The translations under genes and the position numbers were made by a program. Shown in pieces: positions 35,804-43,479 of a DNA stretch of 64,000 bases (position 1 is the first letter of the stretch; every line of letters starts with the position of its first letter). Location of the stretch: positions 434,001 through 498,000 of the forward strand of contig NZ_CP120983.1 of assembly GCF_030719215.1 (NCBI RefSeq), in the 5' to 3' direction. This DNA is from Streptomyces sp. Alt3. GTDB lineage: Bacteria > Actinomycetota > Actinomycetes > Streptomycetales > Streptomycetaceae. Below the pieces are notes generated by a model. That model was not told where the DNA came from. It saw nothing but the letters and a program-made list of their open reading frames with translations, and made no database searches.

Positions 35804-36334
35804 ATGCTCCCCGGCGTGTACGGATCACGCATATGGCGGCTGACGGCCGCCACCCTGCTCCTGCTGCTCGCCGTCCCGCTGCCGGCGGCGGGTGACGACT
35901 GCGCGGTCGCCTCCATCGGACAGGGGGACGGCAGTTCGTCCTTCGCCATCGCGGGCGAGGGGCGGTGCGGGGCGGTCATCGCCGAACCCGAGCCGGAGCC
36001 GGAGCCGGAACCCGCGCCACCGCCGCCCCCTCCTCCCCCACCAGCGCCACCGCCTCCGCCACCACCGCCCTCTCCCCCGCCGCCACCACCGCCCCCTCCG
36101 CCTCCGCCTCCCCCGGCTCCCGCGCGGGAACCGGAACCGGAACCGGAACCCGCACCGCCGCCGCCCAGCGTGCGGCCGACCCCGCCGGCCCCGGAGCCCG
36201 TCGCGCTCCCCACCTACCGGAAGCCACCCCGCAAACAGCCCCGGAGCGGGCCGTCCCTGGTCTCACTCACCCTTCTGATCACCGCGCCCGCCGTCTTCGC
36301 CGTGGCAGTGCTGCGGCCCCGCTCGTCCCGCTGA
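35804..36334 (+). CDS. Proline-rich exported membrane protein
   Basis: A protein of about 176 residues with an N-terminal signal (RIWRLTAATLLLLLAVPLPA then AAGDD), a short Cys-containing domain (CAVASIGQGDGSSSFAIAG, then RCGAVIAE), an EPEPEPEP and poly-proline stretch (about 36000-36180), and a C-terminal membrane helix (LVSLTLLITAPAVFAVAVL) ending RPRSSR. The rigid Pro-rich part probably spans the cell wall. Start is uncertain: ATG 35732, 35744 and 35804 are in frame, and 35804 gives the best signal peptide. It is 16 nt upstream of a DUF4239 gene. Confidence 0.72.
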   Translation: MLPGVYGSRIWRLTAATLLLLLAVPLPAAGDDCAVASIGQGDGSSSFAIAGEGRCGAVIAEPEPEPEPEPAPPPPPPPPPAPPPPPPPPSPPPPPPPPPPPPPPAPAREPEPEPEPAPPPPSVRPTPPAPEPVALPTYRKPPRKQPRSGPSLVSLTLLITAPAVFAVAVLRPRSSR

Positions 36335-36350
36335 CCGAAGAAGGGAACCC

Positions 36351-37118
36351 ATGTCGGAATGGCTTGTTCTGACCATTGCGATGGCGTCGGCCTGTGCCGT
36401 CGTCCTCACCACCGCCGTTCTCAGCAACCGTCGCATCGCCGATGACGACGATCCGTCCGAGACGCCGGACGTCATCGAGTACATGACCATGATGATCGGC
36501 GTGGTGTACGCGATCGTGCTCGGCCTGGCCATCGCGGGTGTGTGGGAGGGCCGCAGCGCCGCCCAGGAGTCCGTACGTCTGGAGGCCCAGGCACTGCACG
36601 AGGTGAGCGCACGATCGGCCGTATATCCGGTCGAGGTACGCGACCGTATCCGCGCGGACGTCGACGCGTACGTGGCCCATGTCGTGGGCGACGAATGGAA
36701 ATCGATGACGGACCACGGAAGTCTCACCGAGGAGGGCACCAGGCTGCTCGACCGGGTACGGGCGGACGTGACCGAGTACAAGCCGCGGACGGACCACGAA
36801 GGACAGGCGTACCAGCCGCTGGTGGACCAGGTGGCGGCCGTCGACGACGCACGCGGGTCCAGGGGGCAGAACGCCGGCGCGACCATGCCTGGTGTCGTCT
36901 GGTTCGGCCTGATCACCGGGGCCGTCGTCACGGTCGGGCTGATCTTTACGCTCCAGATCCGCAGAACCTTCCGTGAATTGCTGCTGGCCGGCCTCTTCAG
37001 CGTCCTGATCGCGTTCCTGCTCTTCCTGATCTGGGATTTCGACGCCCCCTTCGGCCGGGGTATCTCCGCGACGACGGCTCCCTTCGTCGACCTGTTCCCG
37101 CGTGCCACGGGCGGGTAG
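36351..37118 (+). CDS. DUF4239 membrane protein
   Basis: The 255-residue protein has an N-terminal anchor, a second helix (TMMIGVVYAIVLGLAIAGVW) followed by a soluble charged loop (about 70-170, with ALHEVSARSAVYP), and two C-terminal helices (VVWFGLITGAVVTVGLIFTL, ELLLAGLFSVLIAFLLFLIW). This matches DUF4239 (bestrophin-like topology). GAAGAAGGGAA precedes the ATG. The short gap to the proline-rich gene suggests co-transcription. Function is unknown; ion conduction is speculative. Confidence 0.82.
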   Translation: MSEWLVLTIAMASACAVVLTTAVLSNRRIADDDDPSETPDVIEYMTMMIGVVYAIVLGLAIAGVWEGRSAAQESVRLEAQALHEVSARSAVYPVEVRDRIRADVDAYVAHVVGDEWKSMTDHGSLTEEGTRLLDRVRADVTEYKPRTDHEGQAYQPLVDQVAAVDDARGSRGQNAGATMPGVVWFGLITGAVVTVGLIFTLQIRRTFRELLLAGLFSVLIAFLLFLIWDFDAPFGRGISATTAPFVDLFPRATGG

Positions 37119-37142
37119 GAGCGCCCGGCCCGCACACCTGCT

Positions 37143-37168
37143 CCCCCGTCCGGTGCGCCGGCCGGGGG
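37143..37168. terminator. Hairpin after the DUF4239 gene
   Basis: CCCCCGTCCGG and CCGGCCGGGGG form an 11-bp stem with one mismatch and a 4-nt loop, 25 nt after the DUF4239 stop. Confidence 0.6.
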
Positions 37169-37303
37169 ACACGGCTGCCCCATTCGCCTTACACCGATAG
37201 CGGGTGGTATGTGGCGCTTCTACCGTTCGGTCATCGAGGGGCATTACTCATGCCTCGCGGAAATCCGTTCCGCGGCTGCTCCTCGGGACCCGGAGGAACA
37301 ACC

Positions 37304-37852
37304 ATGCGCGCGATACGTGTCGCACCCGTCGCCCTGCTGGGCGCCGCCGCCTGCCTTCTGATGGCACCGGCCGCATCGGCCGATGTGCTCAACGGCGGCA
37401 CGTCCACCTCGTTCACGCCGACCATCACTCCGTCGACGGTCGCGCCGGGGGGCCGGGTCACCCTCGGCGCCGTGGGGTGCACCAGTGACGCGACCGCGTT
37501 CTCGGGCGTGTTCGACACGACCACCATCCCGAGCGGAAGGTCGGCCACGGCGACCGTCGACCAGGACGCCAGGCGGGGTGCTGTCTACGAGGTGACCTTC
37601 CGCTGCGGCACCACCACACGGTCCGCCAATCTGACGATTACGAGCGGTGCCACCAGCTCCCCCACGACCACCCCGACCGCGGCCCCCACGACCAGCTCCA
37701 CCGCCTCTCCCAGCGGCGTGCTGGGTGGACTCGGCGGCAGCGTCGACACGATGGACCCCACGGAGATCGCGGCCGGGTCAGCGCTGGTGGCGGTGGCTTC
37801 GGCCGGCGCCTTCTACGTCCTGCGCAAGCGCCGTACGGGCCGTCAGCACTGA
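37304..37852 (+). CDS. Secreted surface protein with GGLGGS-TM-Arg tail (paralogue A)
   Basis: The 182-residue protein has a Sec signal peptide (VALLGAAACLLMAPAASA), an Ig-like domain (TPTITPSTVAPGGRVTLGAV through VYEVTFRCG, with two cysteines), a Thr/Pro/Ser linker, then VLGGLGGSVDTMDPTEI, a membrane helix (LVAVASAGAFYVL) and RKRRTGRQH. This is a sortase-type anchor layout but without LPXTG. CGGAGGAAC precedes the ATG. It is homologous to the product at 37950-38666 and lies next to a class F sortase gene. Confidence 0.78.
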   Translation: MRAIRVAPVALLGAAACLLMAPAASADVLNGGTSTSFTPTITPSTVAPGGRVTLGAVGCTSDATAFSGVFDTTTIPSGRSATATVDQDARRGAVYEVTFRCGTTTRSANLTITSGATSSPTTTPTAAPTTSSTASPSGVLGGLGGSVDTMDPTEIAAGSALVAVASAGAFYVLRKRRTGRQH

Positions 37853-37881
37853 CGCTCGCCGCAGCGCACGGATACACGACA

Positions 37882-37916
37882 GTCGCCCCGGGTCCTGATC
37901 CAGGACTCGGGGCGAC
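37882..37916. terminator. Bidirectional terminator between convergent surface-protein genes
   Basis: GTCGCCCCGGGTCCTG and CAGGACTCGGGGCGAC form a 16-bp stem (one G-T wobble) with a 3-nt loop, centred between the genes ending at 37852 and 37950. Confidence 0.8.
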
Positions 37917-37949
37917 GGGCGTATCGGGCCGGGCAGGAGGTTCGAAGCG

Positions 37950-38666
37950 TCAGATCGCCGCATTGCTCATCCGGCGACGGACCACGAACACGGCACCGCC
38001 GACGGCCGCGGCCGCGACAAGACCGCCACCCACCTGCATCTCGACGGAGCTGGGGCCCATCGAGCCGCCGAGGCCGCCTTGTGCGCCGCGCGAGGGAAGC
38101 ACGGTGAAGCGGGCCGTGGCCACCGGGTCGCCGTTGCCACCCTGGCCACCACCGTTGCCACCCTGACCGCCGTTGCCACCGCCGTTGCCGCCCTGACCGC
38201 CGTTACCGCCGCCCTGGCCACCGTTACCGCCCTGGCCGCCGTTACCGCCGTTACCGCCCTGGCCACCACCGTTGCCACCCTGGCCGCCGTTGCCGCCGCC
38301 CTGACCGCCGTCACCTCCGTTACCGCCGCCGAAATTGTTGTCGCTGTCGTTGCACCGCACGGAGAGGCTGTACTGCCCGGGCGTCGCGTTGTCCCGGATA
38401 CGCGCCGTGGCGTAGCCGACCCGGCCCGGCGAGAGGTTGACCGTCGGGAACGCGTTCGACCAGACCCTGCCGCCGGAACGACCGCAGCCCTCCGCGCTGA
38501 CCTGCATCGTGGCGCCCTGGAAGACCGAGGACGGGTTGACGGTGACGTTGGTCGGGAAATTGCTCGGGTTGCTGCCCGGGCCGCCGCCGGCGGCGGCCAG
38601 CGGGGCAGCGAGCCCGACCGCCGCGAAGGCGGTCGCGGTCACCGCGAGAGCGCGTGAAGCACGCAT
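37950..38666 (-). CDS. Secreted Gly/Asn-repeat surface protein with GGLGGS-TM-Arg tail (paralogue B)
   Basis: The 238-residue protein has a signal peptide (ALAVTATAFAAVGLAAPLAA), the same Ig-like domain as paralogue A (NVTVNPSSVFQGATMQVSAE through YSLSVRCN, two cysteines), a roughly 70-residue GGNGGQ repeat, then QGGLGGSMGPSSVEM, a membrane helix (GGGLVAAAAVGGAVFVV) and RRRMSNAAI. CTGGAGG precedes the ATG. The repeat is a flexible Gly-rich stalk. The shared tail marks both paralogues as candidate substrates of the neighbouring sortase. Confidence 0.8.
   Translation of the reverse strand: MRASRALAVTATAFAAVGLAAPLAAAGGGPGSNPSNFPTNVTVNPSSVFQGATMQVSAEGCGRSGGRVWSNAFPTVNLSPGRVGYATARIRDNATPGQYSLSVRCNDSDNNFGGGNGGDGGQGGGNGGQGGNGGGQGGNGGNGGQGGNGGQGGGNGGQGGNGGGNGGQGGNGGGQGGNGDPVATARFTVLPSRGAQGGLGGSMGPSSVEMQVGGGLVAAAAVGGAVFVVRRRMSNAAI
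38128..38334. repeat. In-frame GGNGGQ-coding tandem repeats
   Basis: Imperfect 9-18-nt units encode GGNGGQ and GGGNGGQ blocks inside paralogue B. Codon wobble keeps copies from being identical at the DNA level, but slippage could still change stalk length between strains. Confidence 0.75.
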
Positions 38667-38990
38667 CTTTGAACCTCCAGCGGGAAGCGCCCCGGAGACT
38701 TGTTCTCCGGGATCAGTCGACGAATGACGCATCCCATGACGAACCCTCACCAGATACCGCGCACGTCGCACTTCGGCACTGCTCCACAACGGTGATCCGA
38801 CACGCCGTCAGCCGAGGCCGTGATCTGACGGACTCGCAGGTCACGGACCGTCAGAACTTTTATCGGACCATTACTCCGAAGAGAAGGCGCCACCGTCCGG
38901 GTCCGATCGGCCGCCACCCGTTCGCCCTCCTCTGATCGCCGCCGCACGGGCCCCCGCCTAGCGTGGCCGTGTCGCGACGAAGGGAGAACC
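38667..38990. other. Divergent intergenic region between paralogue B and the sortase
   Basis: No gene is seen in these 324 bases. They must hold both promoters. A leader hairpin for paralogue B is visible (CCCGGAGA with TCTCCGGG, about 38688-38709). The AT-rich stretch AGAACTTTTATCGG (about 38851-38864) is the best promoter-like area. Nothing else is recognised. Confidence 0.5.
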
Positions 38991-39652
38991 ATGGGCCGGG
39001 ACCAGTGGGGCGGCGAGCGGAGCAGACGCACACCGTGGGGCGCGATCGCCCTGGTGATGCTCACCGGGCTCGCGCTCATGCGCAACGGTGCGGAGACGTC
39101 CCCCGGGCCACCGCAGCCGGCCGCCGCGGCCTCCGTGGCCGGCCCCGGGAGGCCGCGGTTTCCGCCCCGCTCGAGGGCGAGCCGGTCCAGCCGCTCGCGT
39201 ACGCCCCCGTCGAGCGCATCCAGATTCCGTCGATCGAGGTCGACGCACCCGTCGTAGACGTGAACCTGGACCCGGCCGGCTGGATCGAGGCGCCGCCCGC
39301 CCAGGACCCGAACCTCGCCGGCTGGTACCAGAACGGCATCGCCCCGGGACAGCGTGGCACCTCCGTGATGGTCGGCCACGTCGACAACCTCGCGGGCCCG
39401 GCGGTCTTCTACGGACTGGGCTCCCTCGACAAGGGAGGGCAGATCGAGGTGTCCCGCTACGACGGCCGGGTCGCGGTGTTCGAGATCTACGGCGTCGAGG
39501 TCTTCTCCAAGAACGACTTCCCCGGAGCCAGGGTCTACGGCGACACCGGACACGCCGAGCTGCGGGTCATCACCTGCGGCGGCGGCTACACGAAGGCCGC
39601 CGGTTACGACGGGAACGTCGTGGTCTTCGCCCGCCTGGTGGCGACGCGCTAG
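38991..39652 (+). pseudogene. Class F sortase, interrupted by a single frameshift
   Basis: The catalytic domain is intact: PVERIQIPSIEVDAPVVDV, GTSVMVGHVDNLAGPAVFYG (His) and ELRVITCGGGY (Cys), ending VVVFARLVATR. But the natural N-terminus (MGRDQWGGERSRRTPWGAI then a membrane helix ALVMLTGLALM), preceded by GAAGGGAG, is in another frame. A 1-nt deletion (or equivalent) near 39136-39160, in the run GGCCGGCCCCGGGAGGCCGCG, separates them. Repairing it restores a normal sortase of about 220 residues. It is either a real lesion or a sequencing indel in GC-rich DNA. Confidence 0.72.
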
Positions 39653-39674
39653 CAGGGACACGCGGCGCCCGCCG

Positions 39675-40520
39675 TCAGGTGCGGCGCGGGACGGTCGGAC
39701 GGTAGCCCCTCTCCAGGAGCGCGGGCAGATAGCGGCGCAGGGCGGCCACGCTCTGGGACCGGTTTCCGCCCGCGTCGTGCGACAGGACCACGACGCCGGG
39801 CGCGGCGCCCTCCTCGACCCGGCGGACGATGGTGTCGGTGCCCGGCGTGGTCCAGTCCAGTGTGTCGACGGTCCAGGCCATCGGTTCCATGCCCAACGCG
39901 GCACCGATCTCGAAGGAGTGGCGGTTCCAGGCGCCGTACGGGGCGCGGTACCAGAGCGGCGGGGCGCCCAGCGTCTTCTCGATGACCTCGCTGGTGCTGC
40001 CCAGCTCGTCGCGGACGGCGCCTCGGGGAAGGCCGGGGATCAGCGGGTGCGACCACGAGTGGTTGCCGACCACGTGCCCGTCGTCGGACATCTCGCGCAG
40101 CAGGTCGCGGTTGTCGGCCGCCATCTCGCCACAGACGAAGAACATCGCCCGGACGTCGTACCTGCGGAGCGTGGCCAGGATGTCAGGGGTGTACCGCGGG
40201 TCGGGGCCGTCGTCGAAGCTCAGCACCATCGCGTCGCTCCCCAGCCCGGGCAGCTCCTCGAACGGCCGGGTGCGCACGGGTGGCGGGGCCGGGCGGAAGC
40301 GAGGTGGCGTGCCCGAGGTCATGGGCCGCAGCCGGTAGGAGCCCGGGCCCGCCTGCACCCTCGCCGGGGGCCCGGCCGCCGGAGCCGGCGGTTCGCCGCC
40401 GGGACGCGTGGGCGTTCCGGCCGGATCCGCCGCGATCATGTGCACCGCGGTGGCGGCCCCCAGCGCGAGGGCCAGGCGCAGAAGGGCGCGTCGTTCCGCT
40501 GGAATCTGATCATGCTTCAT
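39675..40520 (-). CDS. Polysaccharide deacetylase (CE4/NodB), exported
   Basis: The 281-residue protein has an N-terminal hydrophobic export segment (LLRLALALGAATAVHMIAAD), a Pro-rich linker, and a NodB domain. Catalytic motifs are SFDDGPDP (Asp103, Asp104), the metal histidines in NHSWSHP (His154, His158), RAPYGAW and VVLSHDA. It probably removes acetyl groups from peptidoglycan or another wall glycan. ATG 40520 begins MKHDQIPAERR. It sits next to the sortase, consistent with wall remodelling. Confidence 0.87.
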   Translation of the reverse strand: MKHDQIPAERRALLRLALALGAATAVHMIAADPAGTPTRPGGEPPAPAAGPPARVQAGPGSYRLRPMTSGTPPRFRPAPPPVRTRPFEELPGLGSDAMVLSFDDGPDPRYTPDILATLRRYDVRAMFFVCGEMAADNRDLLREMSDDGHVVGNHSWSHPLIPGLPRGAVRDELGSTSEVIEKTLGAPPLWYRAPYGAWNRHSFEIGAALGMEPMAWTVDTLDWTTPGTDTIVRRVEEGAAPGVVVLSHDAGGNRSQSVAALRRYLPALLERGYRPTVPRRT

Positions 40521-40686
40521 GACCAACTGCTCGCACGGAGTCGGTCCCGCCTCCGCCGTCGACACCGGATATCAGATGTTTTGCACCCGATGGATGGAGC
40601 GCCCCCGACGGGGTCCGGCGAGGAGAGTGCCCGGTCCGGCGGAGGCGCCGGGAGCTCTGGGAACGGGAGCGGCTACCCTCGGGGCC

Positions 40687-41148
40687 GTGACAGACCAGCA
40701 ACAACACCGGTTCGAGCGCGGCACGGACGGCCCCAAGGTGATCGTCGCGGGCATCGACGGTTCCGAGTCCTCGATGCGGGCGGCGGCGTACGCGGCCGGC
40801 CTCGCCCGTCGGCAGAACGCGTTGCTCGCCCTCGTCTACGTCCAGCCGGTGCTGTCGGCCGGTGCCGCCCTGGGAGCCCCGGTCGCCGACGCCACCGGGG
40901 AGGTCGCCGAGGAGCTCGTGAACGAGATCAGGACCGCGACGGAACACCTGAAGGACATATGGAACGTCCGCTGGGAGTTCCACACGTTCCACGGTGATCC
41001 GTACAACGGGCTCGTGACGGCGGCGGACGAGCTGAAGGCGGACGCTGTGATCGTGGGCGCGTCGGAGTCCGCAGGCCACCGCTTCATCGGTTCGGTGGCG
41101 GTGCGCCTCGTGAAGGCGGGCCGCTGGCCGGTCACCGTCGTGCCGTGA
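40687..41148 (+). CDS. Universal stress protein (UspA) domain protein
   Basis: The 153-residue single-domain UspA begins VTDQQQHRFERGTDGPKVIV and has AGIDGSESSMRAAAYAAGLA, FHGDPYNGLVTAADELKADA and VIVGASESAGHRFIGSVAVR. The ATP-binding consensus G-2x-G-9x-G-S is only partly kept (GASESAGHRFIGS lacks the second glycine), so ATP binding is doubtful. GTG 40687 is preferred; in-frame upstream starts would add an untypical basic leader. A terminator follows. Confidence 0.82.
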   Translation: MTDQQQHRFERGTDGPKVIVAGIDGSESSMRAAAYAAGLARRQNALLALVYVQPVLSAGAALGAPVADATGEVAEELVNEIRTATEHLKDIWNVRWEFHTFHGDPYNGLVTAADELKADAVIVGASESAGHRFIGSVAVRLVKAGRWPVTVVP

Positions 41149-41152
41149 CGAT

Positions 41153-41176
41153 CCCCGCGGCGCGCCGTCCGCGGGG
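41153..41176. terminator. Terminator between uspA-like and capA-like genes
   Basis: CCCCGCGG-N8-CCGCGGGG is a perfect 8-bp stem followed by TTGT on the plus strand, 5 nt after the Usp stop and before the convergent CapA stop. Confidence 0.65.
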
Positions 41177-41208
41177 TTGTCCGGGGCCGGACGGGCCGGG
41201 CGGGCATG

Positions 41209-42408
41209 TCACTTCCCCGCGACGAGGCCGTCCTTGGCCGCACCCCGGCTGAGGACGACGCCCTGGATCCGTTCGCGGACCTCGCGCAGACGACCGGCTT
41301 CACGGTCCAGGCCGACGACGCGTGCCGCCTCGGGGTCGAACAGCTGGGGCAGGAATTCCGCCTTGCTGACAGCCCATCGCTGCCCGGGCTTCGCCGGCCG
41401 CTCGAAGGTGAAGCGTCCCATCGAGCTCTCGTTGGCACGCGGGTCCCGGACCCCTTCGTCATTGACCATGGCACCGGCGACCTGGTCGCCCATGCCGTAG
41501 ACGATCCAGGTGCCGTTGACCTTCTCGTACGCCTGCGGGACATGGGCGTGGGTGCCGAGGATCAGGTCGATGTCAGGGCGTTCCCCCGTGCCGGAGGCCG
41601 TGAGTTCATGGCCGAGGTCGAGCTGGTCGTCGTCCGGCCGCTCCTGCCATTCGGTACCCCAGTGCAGGGACACGACGACCACGTCGGCACCCGCCTCGCG
41701 AGCCGTCCGGGCGTCCGCGACGATGCGGTCCTTGTCGATCAGGTCGACCGCCCAGGGCTGCCCGTCGGGCAGCGTCTTGTCGTTGGTGCCGTAGGTGTAC
41801 GCGAGGTGCGCGACCTTCGCCGCGTCCTTGCCCTTGCCCGCCTTGAGCATCGTGGGCCGGGCGGACTCCTCTGCCGAGCGTGCGGAGCCCGCGTGGGCGA
41901 TACCGGCGCTGTCGAGTGCGTCGAGTGTGCGTCGGATTCCCTGGGTGCCGTCGTCCAGGGTGTGGTTGGAGGCGGTGGAGCAGGAGTCGTAGCCGGTGGC
42001 TCGCAGCGCGGTCGCCACCTCGGGCGGTGACCTGAAGTCCGGATAGCCCGTGTAGGGGCCGCCGTTGCGGCCGTACACCGTCTCCATGTGGCAGATGGCC
42101 AGATCCGCTCCCGAGACCGCGGGGGCCGCGCCCTTGAGCATCGGGCGGAAGTCGTAGCCCGCGCCGCCCGCGTCGGCGGCGGCCCGGTCGATGATCGAGG
42201 AGTGCGGCAGGACGTCGCCCGAGGCCAGCAGCGTGAAGCTGTCCGCGCTGCCCGTTCCCTCGGCCCCCGCCCCGTTCGCTCCGGGCTCGGCGGAGAGGTG
42301 CCGCCCGGCGAAACCGGGGGTCGAGGACTGCTGGCCGGTACAGGCTGTCGCTGTGGTCAGCAGGCCGGCGACGGCGATCGCCGCGCCCTGTCGGATGCGC
42401 TTCGTCAT
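41209..42408 (-). CDS. CapA-family lipoprotein (metallophosphoesterase-like)
   Basis: The 399-residue protein has a lipoprotein-like signal (AVAGLLTTATAC, Cys23) and a CapA/PGA_cap domain: FTLLASGDVLPHSS, ICHMETVYG, SNHTLDDG, VVSLHWGTEW and LILGTHAHVPQ. CapA in Bacillus is needed for poly-gamma-glutamate export; the fold is a calcineurin-like phosphoesterase. No capBC is present, so the actinobacterial role is unknown, probably envelope polymer handling. GGGAGTCG precedes the ATG. Its promoter carries a strong palindrome. Confidence 0.85.
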   Translation of the reverse strand: MTKRIRQGAAIAVAGLLTTATACTGQQSSTPGFAGRHLSAEPGANGAGAEGTGSADSFTLLASGDVLPHSSIIDRAAADAGGAGYDFRPMLKGAAPAVSGADLAICHMETVYGRNGGPYTGYPDFRSPPEVATALRATGYDSCSTASNHTLDDGTQGIRRTLDALDSAGIAHAGSARSAEESARPTMLKAGKGKDAAKVAHLAYTYGTNDKTLPDGQPWAVDLIDKDRIVADARTAREAGADVVVVSLHWGTEWQERPDDDQLDLGHELTASGTGERPDIDLILGTHAHVPQAYEKVNGTWIVYGMGDQVAGAMVNDEGVRDPRANESSMGRFTFERPAKPGQRWAVSKAEFLPQLFDPEAARVVGLDREAGRLREVRERIQGVVLSRGAAKDGLVAGK

Positions 42409-42423
42409 CTGCACGACTCCCGG

Positions 42424-42476
42424 ATTCGGATGATTTTCACCATCCGAATACACATATATTCATACTGGCAAGTCAA
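42424..42476 (-). promoter_or_regulatory. capA-like promoter with operator palindrome
   Basis: On the minus strand TTGACT (42471-42476), 18 nt, then TGTATT (42447-42452) form a vegetative-type promoter in unusually AT-rich DNA. A perfect 9-bp inverted repeat, ATTCGGATG (42424-42432) and CATCCGAAT (42441-42449), overlaps the -10 and the likely start site. A repressor binding there would block transcription; as RNA it could also form a leader hairpin. Confidence 0.6.
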
Positions 42477-42667
42477 GGATAAAGACGCCGAAATACCTTA
42501 ATCGGCCGTATCGCCGTCCGCCGACCGTTCACCGCACCACTCGCCGCTCCGTGCGACCGCTCAACGCACACCTCGGTGCACCGCCTGTTCTCCCGCGCCC
42601 TGATGCGTTCGTATTCGCCGGGCGGGAGCGAGGCGTCAGGGGCCTCTTCGGGAAAGGGACGTTCACG

Positions 42668-43237
42668 ATGACCACTGCGACAACCGGTGAGCGGGCTCTC
42701 GCGGAGCTGCAGCGCGACCACGGGCCCGCCCTGTTCCACTTCCTGCTGGGACTGACGTTCGGCGACCGGCAGCGGGCGGAGGACCTGCTGCAGGAGACGC
42801 TGGTACGTGCCTGGCAGCACCCGGAGGCCTTCGACGCCCCCTACGACTCGATGCGCCCGTGGCTCTTCACCGTCGCCCGGCGCCTCGCCATCGACGCCCG
42901 CAGGTCCCGCCAGGCCAGGCCGACGGAGGTCAGTGACGCGGTCCTGGAGAGCGCACCCGCCCGGGACGACACTGCGGCCTCTGCGGTCCACGCCCTCGAC
43001 GTCCGCGAGGCCGTGAGGACGCTCAGCCCCGAGCACCGCGCGGTGCTCGTGCAGATCTACTTCCGGGGGCTCAGCGTGGGCGAGACCGCGCAGGCCCTCG
43101 GCATACCCTCGGGGACCGTCAAGTCCCGCTCGTACTACGCGCTGCGACTGCTGAGCCGCACTCTGCCCGGCTACTCCAGCAGGTCCTCCACGTCGAGCAG
43201 CGCGAGCAGGGACACCGCGTCCGCGACCTCGACGTAG
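42668..43237 (+). CDS. ECF RNA polymerase sigma factor
   Basis: The 189-residue protein has region 2 (about residues 12-80: LFHFLLGLTFGDRQRAEDLL, QETLVRAWQHPEAFD, RPWLFTVARRLAIDARR) and region 4 (about 113-165: LSPEHRAVLVQIYFRGLSVG, ETAQALGIPSGTVKSR). A Ser/Thr-rich tail of 20 residues follows. AAAGGGACG precedes the ATG. The zinc anti-sigma gene on the opposite strand overlaps its last 67 bp, an unusual arrangement since anti-sigma genes normally follow in the same operon. Confidence 0.9.
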   Translation: MTTATTGERALAELQRDHGPALFHFLLGLTFGDRQRAEDLLQETLVRAWQHPEAFDAPYDSMRPWLFTVARRLAIDARRSRQARPTEVSDAVLESAPARDDTAASAVHALDVREAVRTLSPEHRAVLVQIYFRGLSVGETAQALGIPSGTVKSRSYYALRLLSRTLPGYSSRSSTSSSASRDTASATST

Positions 43238-43368
43238 GCCGCGGCGCACGCCCCGCACCGCTGGAGGTGTCCGGCGACGTGACCGGTCTCCTGTGCGTCG
43301 AGGGCGTCGAGCACATAGGCCCCCAGCGTCTGCCGTACATGCGGGTCGTCACCGCGGTCGGTCGTCAT
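43171..43368 (-). CDS. Zinc-binding anti-sigma domain protein (ZAS), short
   Basis: The 65-residue protein MTTDRGDDPHVRQTLGAYVL...LLE has the anti-sigma zinc signature H-x3-C-x2-C (His34, Cys38, Cys41 in AGHLQRCGAC). It ends soon after, with no membrane segment, so it would be cytosolic like RsrA-type or truncated ZAS proteins. It is antisense to the 3' end of the ECF sigma gene. Its helices fit a partner for that sigma factor; the pairing is inferred from position. Confidence 0.8.
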   Translation of the reverse strand: MTTDRGDDPHVRQTLGAYVLDALDAQETGHVAGHLQRCGACAAAYVEVADAVSLLALLDVEDLLE

Positions 43369-43479
43369 CGCGCCTCGAATCTCCCGACGGATCCTGCCCT
43401 TCTGCCCACGCGGGGCGCGTGCCCCCGGTTCAATGCTGCGTACAGCCCGGTGCCGAGTCGACGAAAGAGGCGAGACGGG

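Noticed and set aside
35973..36180. Repetitive CCGCC/CCACC tract as a CRISPR or tandem DNA element
   Set aside because: Repeats are irregular and encode poly-proline in frame; no spacers.
38128..38334. Gly-rich repeat tract as a satellite or CRISPR
   Set aside because: It is in-frame coding for GGNGGQ units within a signal-peptide-bearing protein; no unique spacers.
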